Shown: piece after piece, positions 1-6,211 of the stretch
Layout of the letters: every line of letters starts with the position of its first letter
Position numbering within the stretch: position 1 is the stretch's first letter
NCBI GenBank assembly: GCA_958419975.1
Contig: CATZIG010000047.1
Coordinates: forward strand, 1 to 10,835
Direction of reading: 5' to 3'
Origin: an uncultured Collinsella sp.
GTDB lineage: Bacteria; Actinomycetota; Coriobacteriia; Coriobacteriales; Coriobacteriaceae
Length of the DNA: 10,835 nucleotides
Made by a program: the position numbers and the translations under genes
The notes under the pieces: model-generated
Told to the model about the DNA's origin: nothing
The model's input: the letters and a program-made list of their open reading frames with translations, nothing else
Database searches by the model: none

Positions 1-594
1 GGCGACGCCGGCTTCACCCGCACGCCGAGCGACGACGCGTGCGCCTACACCTGGGATCTCGCGCTCACCAAGCGCGGTAGCGACGGCGACAAGCCGCTTG
101 CCGGGGCGGTCCTGAGCATCGCCGACGACCGCGGTCGAACACTAGCGGCCGACGGCATGTGGGATGCGGAGGACAAGGCCACCGTCACCACGGGCGAGGA
201 CGGCCGCGTGACCGTCTCGGGCGTGGACTCGGGCAAGCTGGAGGTCCGCGAGCTCAAGGCGCCCAAGGGCTACACCGCCTTTGAGGGCACGCGCTCCGTG
301 ACGGTCAAGGCCGAGGGCCTGGACGTCGACCAGGTGGCCGCCGCCAAGCCCAAGCTCACCATCACCGCCGAGTCGCCCCTGCGCGCCGACAGCGCGGACG
401 GGTCGACGGGCAGCCTGGAGGCGTCGCTCATCAACACGCCCACCGGCACACCCCCTAGCATTACCACCGGAGGCTTTATGCCCTCGACTGGCGATATGGC
501 AATGTACGCCGCGGCCGCCGCAGCGGTCGCCGGAGCCGCGCTCATCGTGGTCGCGCTCCTGGTCAAGCGGGGAGGTGGCAGCCATAAAGAGTAG
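1..594 (+). CDS. C-terminal part of an LPXTG-anchored SpaA/Cna-B surface protein, probably an ancillary pilin (5' end outside window)
   Basis: The reading frame is open from base 1, so only the last 197 residues are present. They form one prealbumin-like (SpaA/Cna-B) domain. A strand ending in Lys24 (LALTK) and the late Asn145 (SLINTP) are the likely isopeptide pair. The E-box-like segment at 238-273 ends in APKGY, with its Glu at 250-252 as the likely catalytic acid. A cell-wall sorting signal closes the protein: MPSTG at 478-492, an Ala/Val-rich membrane segment and a short KRGGGSHKE tail. The motif is a variant of LPXTG with Met in first place. The gene lies 108 bp upstream of the major pilin in the same direction, which in such loci usually marks a tip or minor pilin or an adhesin. 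Its binding partner cannot be judged because the N-terminal part is missing. The class of protein is clear; the ancillary role is inferred from gene order. Confidence 0.85.
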   Translation, partial: GDAGFTRTPSDDACAYTWDLALTKRGSDGDKPLAGAVLSIADDRGRTLAADGMWDAEDKATVTTGEDGRVTVSGVDSGKLEVRELKAPKGYTAFEGTRSVTVKAEGLDVDQVAAAKPKLTITAESPLRADSADGSTGSLEASLINTPTGTPPSITTGGFMPSTGDMAMYAAAAAAVAGAALIVVALLVKRGGGSHKE

Positions 595-702
595 CTGGCA
601 GCCCCACAGAGAGCGGGGCGAGACGTAGCGAAGTAGATGTTAAGACACAGACAGACAGATTTAGATCAAATGGAATTCGAGCAGAAAGCAGAGGAAAAGA
701 AG

Positions 703-2403
703 ATGAGCATGAGCAAGAACATCGCACGCCTGGCAGTAACCGCCGGCCTCACAGCGGCGTTGAGCTTCGGCGGTGTGATGGCCCCGGTGACCATGGCGTT
801 TGCTGATGGTGCGACGACTGCGAACGGCTCGGTGACTATCGAGAACGTTGAGGGTAACACTACCGAGTTCGAGGGCTATCATATTTTCAATGCTGATTTC
901 GCTACGGTTGAAGGCAAGACGGTCGCGAGCAACATCACTTGGGCAAACGGTAGCGTGAAGACGGCTGTCGAGGAAGTTATCAAGGAAAAGGAGCCGAATT
1001 ACAAGGGTAGGACTGCTCAGGATGCTGCAGACTGGATCACGAATGCGGTGACAGGTACCGATGAGGCAACCCGTGTTGACTCTAAGCACATTGCTTATAA
1101 GATTGCCGCTGCCGTAGACAATCTTACTGAAAAGACGACAACGACAAACGGCGCTGCCTCCGGTCTCGCGCACGGTTACTGGCTCTTTGTGACCAAAGCC
1201 GACACCATTAATGAGGGCGAGGCGGGTACGTCCCCCATCTTCACTGTCGTGGGAAGCACTCCCGTTAACGTCAGCGAGAAAACCGGCATCCCCACCGTTG
1301 AGAAAAAGATCGTGAGTGATGCCGACAACACAGAACAAGATGCCGCTGACTCCCAGATCGGCCAGGACGTGACGTACAACCTCTACGGTACCGTCGCCGA
1401 GAACTTCGATAAGTACGACACGTATTTCTACGAGTTCTCCGATCAGATTTCCAAGGGCCTGACGCTGCAGAAGGGCGCTAAGGTCTACCTGTATAAGAAC
1501 AAGGCTGACGCGAAGGGCGATCTCGCCCGCACGGAGGGTACGAATATTACTAATAAATTCAAGGAGTCGAACGACGAGGCTGCCGAAGATGGCAGCAAGA
1601 CGACGAGGTGGACCTGCGATAACCTGAAGAATGTCAATGGCGTCACCAAGGACTCCTACATCGTTGTCTCTTATACGGCACAGATTAACAAGCAAGCTAT
1701 TGTTGCTGGCACTGGGAGTAACGACAACGCCGTGGTACTTAAGTACTCCAACAATCCCATGAACAAGGAAAGTAAGGGCCAGACTCCGCTCGATAAGGTC
1801 AAGGACTACACTTACGGCCTCAAGATCAACAAGGTCGACCTGGGCACCGAGAAGCCCCTCAAAGGCGCCAGGTTCACCATCACAACCAAGGGAGACGAGA
1901 GCAACAAAAACGATAAATATGTCAATGATGACGGAATGTTGAGCGACAGCGAGGTAATTCTTTCGACGAACGTCAATGGTGCCATTCAACTTACTGGTCT
2001 CGACGCCGGCATCTATACCGTCACGGAGGTTTCTGCCCCCTCTGGCTACGCCAAGGTCGACCCCTTCACCTTCGAGATCAAGTCGAACATGAAGGCCGAT
2101 GATCCGGATGCTGGTCCTACTAAGCTCGGTGGAGTACTTACGACTGACCAGGGCGGCAAGGTTATCGCCGGCCTCACCGATGGCAATTCCGGCGATAACA
2201 ATCTGGTGGCGGCGCCTAACTCGGAGAAGGACACCAACGGTATCTTCAATATCACCGTTGGCGATACCAAGCAGGTCGGCCTCCCGCTGACCGGCCTTAA
2301 CGGCGTGACCTTCACTTGGATCGCTGGTGGCGCGGTGCTGTGCATCGGCGTGGCGCACCTCATCCGCAGCCGTAAGCAGGCTGAGGAGTCCGAGCAGGAG
2401 TAA
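703..2403 (+). CDS. Major (backbone) pilin, isopeptide-forming D2 domain fimbrial protein with LPLTG anchor
   Basis: A 566-residue secreted protein that should be polymerised by the sortase downstream. The start at 703 is chosen because a purine-rich GAGGAAAAG lies at 691-699 and because the signal peptide (MSMSKN, then a hydrophobic stretch to about residue 34, AFADG) begins there; an ATG at 637 in the same frame only adds a charged, unlikely leader. After an N-terminal domain comes a linker with SEKTGIPTVEKK (residues 191-202), where Lys193 sits where the pilin-motif lysine is expected and Lys201/202 where the D2 isopeptide lysine is expected. The D2-type domain runs to about residue 365. 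A Cna-B domain follows, with a good E-box at residues 438-449 (YTVTEVSAPSGY, Glu442). The sorting signal is LPLTG (residues 527-531), a hydrophobic segment and a RSRK tail. Codon use is more AT-rich than in the neighbours. The family call is firm; backbone status rests on domain order and gene order. Confidence 0.9.
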   Translation: MSMSKNIARLAVTAGLTAALSFGGVMAPVTMAFADGATTANGSVTIENVEGNTTEFEGYHIFNADFATVEGKTVASNITWANGSVKTAVEEVIKEKEPNYKGRTAQDAADWITNAVTGTDEATRVDSKHIAYKIAAAVDNLTEKTTTTNGAASGLAHGYWLFVTKADTINEGEAGTSPIFTVVGSTPVNVSEKTGIPTVEKKIVSDADNTEQDAADSQIGQDVTYNLYGTVAENFDKYDTYFYEFSDQISKGLTLQKGAKVYLYKNKADAKGDLARTEGTNITNKFKESNDEAAEDGSKTTRWTCDNLKNVNGVTKDSYIVVSYTAQINKQAIVAGTGSNDNAVVLKYSNNPMNKESKGQTPLDKVKDYTYGLKINKVDLGTEKPLKGARFTITTKGDESNKNDKYVNDDGMLSDSEVILSTNVNGAIQLTGLDAGIYTVTEVSAPSGYAKVDPFTFEIKSNMKADDPDAGPTKLGGVLTTDQGGKVIAGLTDGNSGDNNLVAAPNSEKDTNGIFNITVGDTKQVGLPLTGLNGVTFTWIAGGAVLCIGVAHLIRSRKQAEESEQE

Positions 2404-2503
2404 CGCTCGCTCATCCATCCCTTTGGCAGGTGGGATGTGATGGCCATGAGACTTGCGGACACTTTTCTCGTCCATCCACGTTCTTGCTTTGCCATTCTCT
2501 TTT

Positions 2504-2541
2504 CGGGGCAGACTCCGCGCTGGAGTCTGCCCCGTTTTTTT
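2504..2541 (+). terminator. Strong Rho-independent terminator after the major pilin
   Basis: A perfect 13-bp GC-rich stem (2504-2516 paired with 2522-2534), a 5-nt loop and an uninterrupted run of seven T (2535-2541). It lies 100 bp after the pilin stop codon and should end the pilin transcript, separating it from the sortase gene. Confidence 0.93.
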
Positions 2542-2707
2542 GGATAACGCAGCCAGCCTCCACCGTCCGATGAATCAAGCGTATGAATATCGAACAGATG
2601 TTTGCAATTATTGCGTTTACCAGCTGTGGGTGCATACACTCGCAGTAAAATATCCTTGCGACGCATTCCGTGCGCGGGCGGCCGACGACTCGATCGGAGG
2701 TCCCCAA
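2542..2707 (+). promoter_or_regulatory. Leader region of the 50-residue ORF, with a weak promoter candidate
   Basis: After the pilin terminator no larger gene is visible until 2708. TTGCGT (2611-2616) and TACACT (2635-2640) are 18 bp apart and could be a sigma-70-type promoter; a TAAAAT at 2646-2651 is an alternative -10 box without a good -35 partner. A promoter is expected here because the strong terminator upstream would otherwise leave the small ORF untranscribed. Neither candidate is close to consensus. Confidence 0.3.
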
Positions 2708-2860
2708 ATGCTGAAATTCCTTAACGCGCTCGCCGCCCTCGCGGCGGTGGGCACGTTCGTCATCGCGTTTTTTGACTCGTATGAGGTTCGGTTTAAGGTC
2801 CGTAGGCGCACGCGCGGTGCGGACAGTAGAAGGCATTTGCGCCGCAACAAGCGCAAATAA
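2708..2860 (+). CDS. Unrecognised 50-residue membrane microprotein in the pilus locus
   Basis: I do not recognise this protein. The ATG at 2708 follows a perfect GGAGG (2696-2700) with a 7-nt spacer, better than the site of either pilin gene. The product has a short hydrophobic N-terminal segment (about residues 4-22, MLKFLNALAALAAVGTF onward) followed by a strongly basic tail rich in Arg and Lys (RRRTRG, then RRHLRRNKRK at the end). It is therefore likely a single-span membrane protein with a positively charged cytoplasmic tail. It stands alone between two terminator-like hairpins, between the backbone pilin and the sortase. The frame stays open upstream to 2453, but that part spans the pilin terminator and has no ribosome binding site, so it is not taken as coding. 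A role in pilus assembly is suggested only by position. It could also be an unrelated small protein or a chance ORF. Confidence 0.55.
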   Translation: MLKFLNALAALAAVGTFVIAFFDSYEVRFKVRRRTRGADSRRHLRRNKRK

Positions 2861-2861
2861 G

Positions 2862-2890
2862 AATGCCCGGGGTTCGGAGCCCGGGCATTT
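2862..2890 (+). terminator. Hairpin terminator after the microprotein
   Basis: A 10-bp stem (2862-2871 paired with 2880-2889) closes an 8-nt loop, beginning 2 nt after the stop codon of the small ORF. Only a short T stretch (2888-2890) follows, so termination may be partial. The last codons of the ORF form a further 8-bp inverted repeat (2835-2842 with 2851-2858) just before it. Confidence 0.6.
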
Positions 2891-2965
2891 AACAAAAGCT
2901 GAAAACTAGGCCGCCCGCGCTCTCGTACACTTACGCGGGGTGCGTCGTTTTCTATTGACATTGTA

Positions 2966-2991
2966 TCCCGAATCGCTCAGCCGATTCGGGA
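2966..2991. terminator. Second hairpin between the microprotein and the sortase gene
   Basis: A perfect 10-bp stem (2966-2975 with 2982-2991) closes a 6-nt loop. The downstream side reads ACATTTTG, a weak U-tract, so it may be a backup terminator or only a stable structure. The rest of 2892-3077 shows no gene on either strand that I can support. Confidence 0.4.
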
Positions 2992-3078
2992 CATTTTGAA
3001 AACTCAAATGCGGGCCCATACTCGCACTGCGCAATGCTGCCAAGCTGCGTTGTCCGGCGCGGAAGCACGCTAATCGGC

Positions 3079-3106
3079 TATTATTTGTTTAGACAACTTG
3101 AGTTGT
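3079..3106 (+). promoter_or_regulatory. Possible sortase promoter with adjacent small dyad
   Basis: TATTAT at 3079-3084 resembles a -10 box, though no convincing -35 box sits at the usual distance. Just downstream, 3093-3106 is a 6+6 inverted repeat with a 2-bp spacer (ACAACT-TG-AGTTGT), placed where it would lie at the start of the transcript and could be an operator. The ribosome binding site of the sortase gene follows (AGAGGAG, 3107-3113). Confidence 0.3.
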
Positions 3107-3122
3107 AGAGGAGTGACCGGCG

Positions 3123-4061
3123 ATGGTGCAGGGCGCCAAACATATAAAGAGCAATAACGCCGCGGACAACGGTGGCTCAAGCCCTCAGCCCAAACCTCAA
3201 CCAAAGCCCAAGCGCCGCCGCAAGCGGCTGCCGCGCTGGGCCGACCGGCTCATCACCATCGTAATCATCCTTATTGGCGTGGGCCTTATGACCTGGCCGT
3301 GGATCTTGGACCGGCTCGAGGCCTCGGGCGTGTTCAACCAGATCAGCACGGTGTCCAGCACCGTGGACGCGCTGTCTGCCGAGGAGCGCGAGCGCATCCT
3401 GCTCCAGGCGCGCTCCTTTAACGAGCAGCTGGCGGGCGAGGCCACCGAGCTTCCCGCCGACCAGATTGAGCCCTATGCCCAGCAGCTCATCTTTGATCGC
3501 GACCCCATGATGAGCTGGGTCGAGATTCCCTCCATCGACGTGAGCATGCCCATCTACCACGGCACGAGCGAGGAAGTCCTTATGGCGGGCGTTGGCCACC
3601 TGGAGGGCACGAGCCTGCCGGTGGGCGGCACCTCGACGCATTGCGTGCTCACCGCGCACTCGGGCATGCGCAACCTGAGCATGTTCGACGACATCCATTC
3701 GCTGGAGCCCGGCGACCTGGTGCTGCTGCACACCATGAACAAGACGCTCGCCTACAAGATGGTGGACTCCGAGGTGGTGCTGCCAGAGGAGATGGAGTCG
3801 CTGACCATCGAGCCCGGCGCCGACAAGGTGACGCTCGTTACCTGCACGCCCTACGGCGTGAACGACCATCGCCTGCTGGTGCACTGCGTGCGCACCAAGT
3901 ACAGCAAGAAGGACGTCGACAAGCAAAAGTCGCTAGCCGGTCGCCACTGGGGCAAGCGCGAGTTTGCCGTGCTCATCGTGGTCGTAGCCATTGTGCTGTT
4001 GCTGCTGGACATCGTGATCCACGCGGTCCGCAAGCGCCGCAAGGTCAAGGCCTCGGCATAA
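3123..4061 (+). CDS. Class C (pilin-polymerising) sortase
   Basis: A 312-residue membrane transpeptidase that cleaves the LPXTG-type signal of pilins and links subunits through an isopeptide bond. The start at 3123 follows AGAGGAG with a 9-nt spacer. The order is: a cytoplasmic Pro/Lys-rich tail (residues 21-35), a first membrane segment (about 43-62), the extracellular sortase barrel, and a second membrane segment (about 281-302) with a basic tail, a two-span layout typical of class C. Catalytic residues are His179 (TAHSGM), Cys241 (TCTPYG) and Arg250 (NDHRLLV). The lid that covers the active site in this class is represented by Asp127-Pro128, but the next residue is Met and not the usual aromatic. 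Two further Cys residues, 174 and 255, are present. The gene lies downstream of two pilin genes, so these are its likely substrates, although terminators suggest separate transcription. The class assignment is firm. Confidence 0.93.
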   Translation: MVQGAKHIKSNNAADNGGSSPQPKPQPKPKRRRKRLPRWADRLITIVIILIGVGLMTWPWILDRLEASGVFNQISTVSSTVDALSAEERERILLQARSFNEQLAGEATELPADQIEPYAQQLIFDRDPMMSWVEIPSIDVSMPIYHGTSEEVLMAGVGHLEGTSLPVGGTSTHCVLTAHSGMRNLSMFDDIHSLEPGDLVLLHTMNKTLAYKMVDSEVVLPEEMESLTIEPGADKVTLVTCTPYGVNDHRLLVHCVRTKYSKKDVDKQKSLAGRHWGKREFAVLIVVVAIVLLLLDIVIHAVRKRRKVKASA

Positions 4062-4074
4062 GGCATCGTTCAGA

Positions 4075-4109
4075 ACCACCACAATGGAGACAGGCACCTT
4101 TGTGGTGGT
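4075..4109. repeat. Hairpin A of a composite intergenic repeat
   Basis: A perfect 10-bp inverted repeat (4075-4084 with 4100-4109; arms begin ACCACCACAA) encloses 15 nt. It lies 13 bp after the sortase stop codon. There is no T-run, so it is not a standard terminator. Its arm closely resembles the outer arm of the next hairpin. Confidence 0.7.
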
Positions 4110-4119
4110 CGGAACTTCC

Positions 4120-4184
4120 AAACCATCACAACATTCGATGAAAATCGCGATTTTGACGAAAAGCGTCGAATGTTGTGATGGTTT
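4120..4184. repeat. Hairpin B of a composite intergenic repeat, with nested palindrome
   Basis: A perfect 19-bp inverted repeat (4120-4138 with 4166-4184) encloses a second, perfect 14-bp palindrome at 4141-4154 (AAAATCG and its complement). The arm contains AACCATCACAA, one base different from AACCACCACAA at hairpin A, so the two appear related. No gene is disrupted. Confidence 0.8.
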
Positions 4185-4262
4185 TCGCTATGGACGGCGC
4201 GGTTTTCGTTGTGGACGAGACGGTTTTCGCTGTGGACGGTGCGGTTTCGCTACAGAACCGCC
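4180..4262. repeat. 21-bp tandem repeat, three full units and a decayed fourth
   Basis: Units run 4180-4200, 4201-4221 and 4222-4242, each starting GGTTTTCG and continuing with a TGGACG core; a shortened copy begins at 4243 (GGTTTCGCTACAG). The first unit overlaps the right arm of hairpin B. Because the period is a multiple of three, one frame (4084-4362) stays open and gives a 7-residue repeat, but it has no ribosome binding site. The remaining sequence to about 4340 shows no recognisable feature. Confidence 0.8.
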
Positions 4263-4344
4263 AGCCTGCCGCCTGCTAACCGCCGCCCTCGTTACGTTTT
4301 CGCTGCATTTAGGTAAAGCACCTGCTCCAAGCGGAGTTGCCTTG

Positions 4345-4350
4345 TATACT
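4345..4350 (+). promoter_or_regulatory. Probable -10 box of the gatCAB operon
   Basis: TATACT lies 35 bp upstream of the gatC start, preceded directly by TG. No good -35 hexamer is visible 16-18 bp upstream, which falls at the edge of the repeat region. The spacing leaves a short leader ending in the GGAAGGGAG ribosome binding site (4372-4380). Confidence 0.45.
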
Positions 4351-4385
4351 AGAGCGGTTTAACTGTTATGCGGAAGGGAGCGCCT

Positions 4386-4697
4386 ATGGCACTCAGCGAG
4401 AAAGACGTGCGCGGCATCGCCGAGTACGCAAAGATCGCACTGACCGATGACGAGCTCACCCAGATGACGTCCTACATGAACGACGCCGTCCAGATGCTCG
4501 AGCCCGTCTTGCAATATGACTTGCCCGACGTGGAGCCCACGTTCCATCCCATCGGAAGCCTGTCCAACGTGATGGGCGACGACCTGCGCGAGCCCGAGCG
4601 CGACCTGCCGCTCGACGTCGCGCTCGAGAACGCCGGCAGCGCGCGCGACCGCTACTTCCGCGTGCCGTCCATTTTGGGAGAGGGGGAGAGCGAGTAA
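4386..4697 (+). CDS. gatC: Asp-tRNA(Asn)/Glu-tRNA(Gln) amidotransferase subunit C
   Basis: A 103-residue protein of normal GatC length. GatC is the small scaffold that wraps around GatA and GatB in the GatCAB complex, which converts mis-charged Glu-tRNA(Gln) or Asp-tRNA(Asn) into the correct aminoacyl-tRNA in the cytoplasm. Family features are the N-terminal helix (LSEKDVRGIAEYAKIALTDD), the central segment DVEPTFHP and the C-terminal RDRYFRVPSILGE. The ATG at 4386 is preferred to the in-frame ATG at 4368 because GGAAGGGAG at 4372-4380 would lie inside the longer version and is well spaced for the shorter. The stop overlaps the gatA start by one base (TAATG), implying translational coupling. 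Confidence 0.95.
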   Translation: MALSEKDVRGIAEYAKIALTDDELTQMTSYMNDAVQMLEPVLQYDLPDVEPTFHPIGSLSNVMGDDLREPERDLPLDVALENAGSARDRYFRVPSILGEGESE

Positions 4698-6211
4698 TGG
4701 CGCAGAGCTTCGATTCCCTTACCGCCGCCCAGATTGCCGCGGGCGTTTCCGCCGGCGACTTTACCGCTACCGAGGTGGCCCAGGCCTCCCTTACCGCCAT
4801 CGAGGCGCGCGAGGGCGGGGTCCAGGCATTCCTGCAGGTGGCGCCCGAGCTTGCGCTCGATGCCGCCGCGCGCGTGGATGCCGACCGCGCTGCAGGCAAG
4901 CCGCTGCCCCCGCTCGCGGGCGTGCCGCTGGCCATCAAGGACAACATGAACCTTGTGGGCACGCGCACCACCTGTGCTTCCCGCATGCTCGGGGACTACC
5001 AGAGCGTCTACACCGCCACCTGCGTCCAGCGCATGCTCGATGCCGGCTGCCTGCCCATGGGCAAGGCCAACATGGACGAGTTTGCCTTTGGCAGCTCCAC
5101 CGAGAGCTCGGCGTTCCACCGCACCAACAATCCCTGGGATACCGAGCGCGTGCCCGGCGGCTCCTCGGGCGGCTCCGCTGCAGCCGTCGCCGCGGGCGAG
5201 GTCGCGCTCTCGCTGGGCTCGGACACCGGCGGCTCCATTCGCCAGCCGGCGTCGCTGTGCGGCGTGGTGGGCTTTAAGCCCACGTACGGCGCCGTAAGCC
5301 GTTACGGCGTAGTTGCCTTCGGCTCGTCGCTCGACCAGGTGGGGCCCTTTGGCCGCACGGTCGAGGATGTCGCGCTGGCCATGAACGCGCTTACCGGTGC
5401 GGGGCACGATCCGTATGACTGCACCAGCCAGGATTGCGCCGTCGACTTTACCGAGCACCTCAACGACAGCATCGAGGGCAAGCGCGTGGGCATCATCCCC
5501 GCGTTTATGGAGGCCGAGGGCCTGACGCCCGAGGTTAAGGCCGCTGTTCAGCGCGCCGCCCAGGAGCTGCAGAACCAGGGCGCCGAGCTGGTCGAGGTCG
5601 ACCTGCCGCACCTGGACGCCGCCATCGCCGCCTACTACGTCATCGGCCCGGCCGAGGCGTTCTCCAACCTGGCCCGTTTCGACGGCATTCGCTACGGCTA
5701 TCAGGAGGAGGGCTGCGCCAACCTGTCCGACCAGAGCTCGCTTTCGCGCGCCCACGGCTTTGGCGCCGAGGCCAAGCGCCGTCAGATGCTCGGCGCCTAC
5801 CTGCTGAGCTCGGGCGTGTACGACAAGTATTACTACGCTGCGCAAAAGGCCCGCACGCTCATCACACAGGACTACGATGCCGCGTATGCCAAGGTGGACA
5901 CCATCCTCATGCCCGCCTCGCCGCGCACGGCCTTTAAGTTTGGCGAGATCAGCGACCCCACGCAGATGTACCTTTCCGACCTGTACACCATCTCGCTCAA
6001 CATTTGCGGCAACGGTGGCATCTCGGTGCCGCTGGGCTTGGGCGAGGACACTCAGCTGCCCGTTTCTGCCCAGCTGGTTGGTCCGGCCTTTAAGGACCGT
6101 CAGCTGCTCACGTTTGCCCGCGCCCTGGAGCGCGGCTTTGCCGATGCCGCCACGGGTGCGCCCGCGCTTTCCGTCGCGCCCGATTTTGCCGGGAAGGGAG
6201 GCGAGCTGTAA
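4697..6211 (+). CDS. gatA: Asp-tRNA(Asn)/Glu-tRNA(Gln) amidotransferase subunit A (glutaminase)
   Basis: A 504-residue amidase-signature enzyme, the subunit that releases ammonia from glutamine (or asparagine) and passes it to GatB. The Ser-cisSer-Lys triad is complete: Lys81 (AIKDNM), Ser156 (the first Ser of GGSSGGS) and the nucleophile Ser180 (SDTGGSIRQP). The spacing is the same as in known GatA proteins, where the two serines lie 24 residues apart. The N-terminus (LTAAQIAAGVSAGDFTATE) and length are standard. The start codon overlaps the gatC stop, and the stop overlaps the gatB start in another TAATG. Codon use is strongly GC-rich like its partners, suggesting a resident core gene. Whether the complex works on Gln, Asn or both in this organism cannot be told from the window. 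Confidence 0.97.
   Translation: MAQSFDSLTAAQIAAGVSAGDFTATEVAQASLTAIEAREGGVQAFLQVAPELALDAAARVDADRAAGKPLPPLAGVPLAIKDNMNLVGTRTTCASRMLGDYQSVYTATCVQRMLDAGCLPMGKANMDEFAFGSSTESSAFHRTNNPWDTERVPGGSSGGSAAAVAAGEVALSLGSDTGGSIRQPASLCGVVGFKPTYGAVSRYGVVAFGSSLDQVGPFGRTVEDVALAMNALTGAGHDPYDCTSQDCAVDFTEHLNDSIEGKRVGIIPAFMEAEGLTPEVKAAVQRAAQELQNQGAELVEVDLPHLDAAIAAYYVIGPAEAFSNLARFDGIRYGYQEEGCANLSDQSSLSRAHGFGAEAKRRQMLGAYLLSSGVYDKYYYAAQKARTLITQDYDAAYAKVDTILMPASPRTAFKFGEISDPTQMYLSDLYTISLNICGNGGISVPLGLGEDTQLPVSAQLVGPAFKDRQLLTFARALERGFADAATGAPALSVAPDFAGKGGEL

Noticed and set aside
599..619. Terminator between the two pilin genes
   Set aside because: Only a 5-bp GC stem (601-605 with 615-619) and no T-run follow; the two pilin genes are more likely co-transcribed.
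661..2475. 604-codon open frame on the minus strand opposite the major pilin
   Set aside because: Its translation shows no domain structure, it covers the pilin almost exactly, and long antisense frames are common opposite biased genes. The plus-strand pilin has signal peptide, E-box and sorting signal.
2453..2707. Upstream extension of the small ORF
   Set aside because: It would run through the strong terminator at 2504-2541, and the GGAGG at 2696-2700 marks a start at 2708.
3641..4141. 166-codon plus-strand ORF overlapping the sortase
   Set aside because: Out-of-frame shadow; the sortase frame carries the catalytic His, Cys and Arg and both membrane segments.
4180..4262. CRISPR array
   Set aside because: Units are contiguous 21-bp tandem copies without unique spacers, and no cas gene is nearby.
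4084..4362. 92-codon plus-strand ORF across the repeat block
   Set aside because: Starts inside hairpin A without a ribosome binding site and consists largely of inverted and tandem repeat sequence; kept only as a finding about the repeats.
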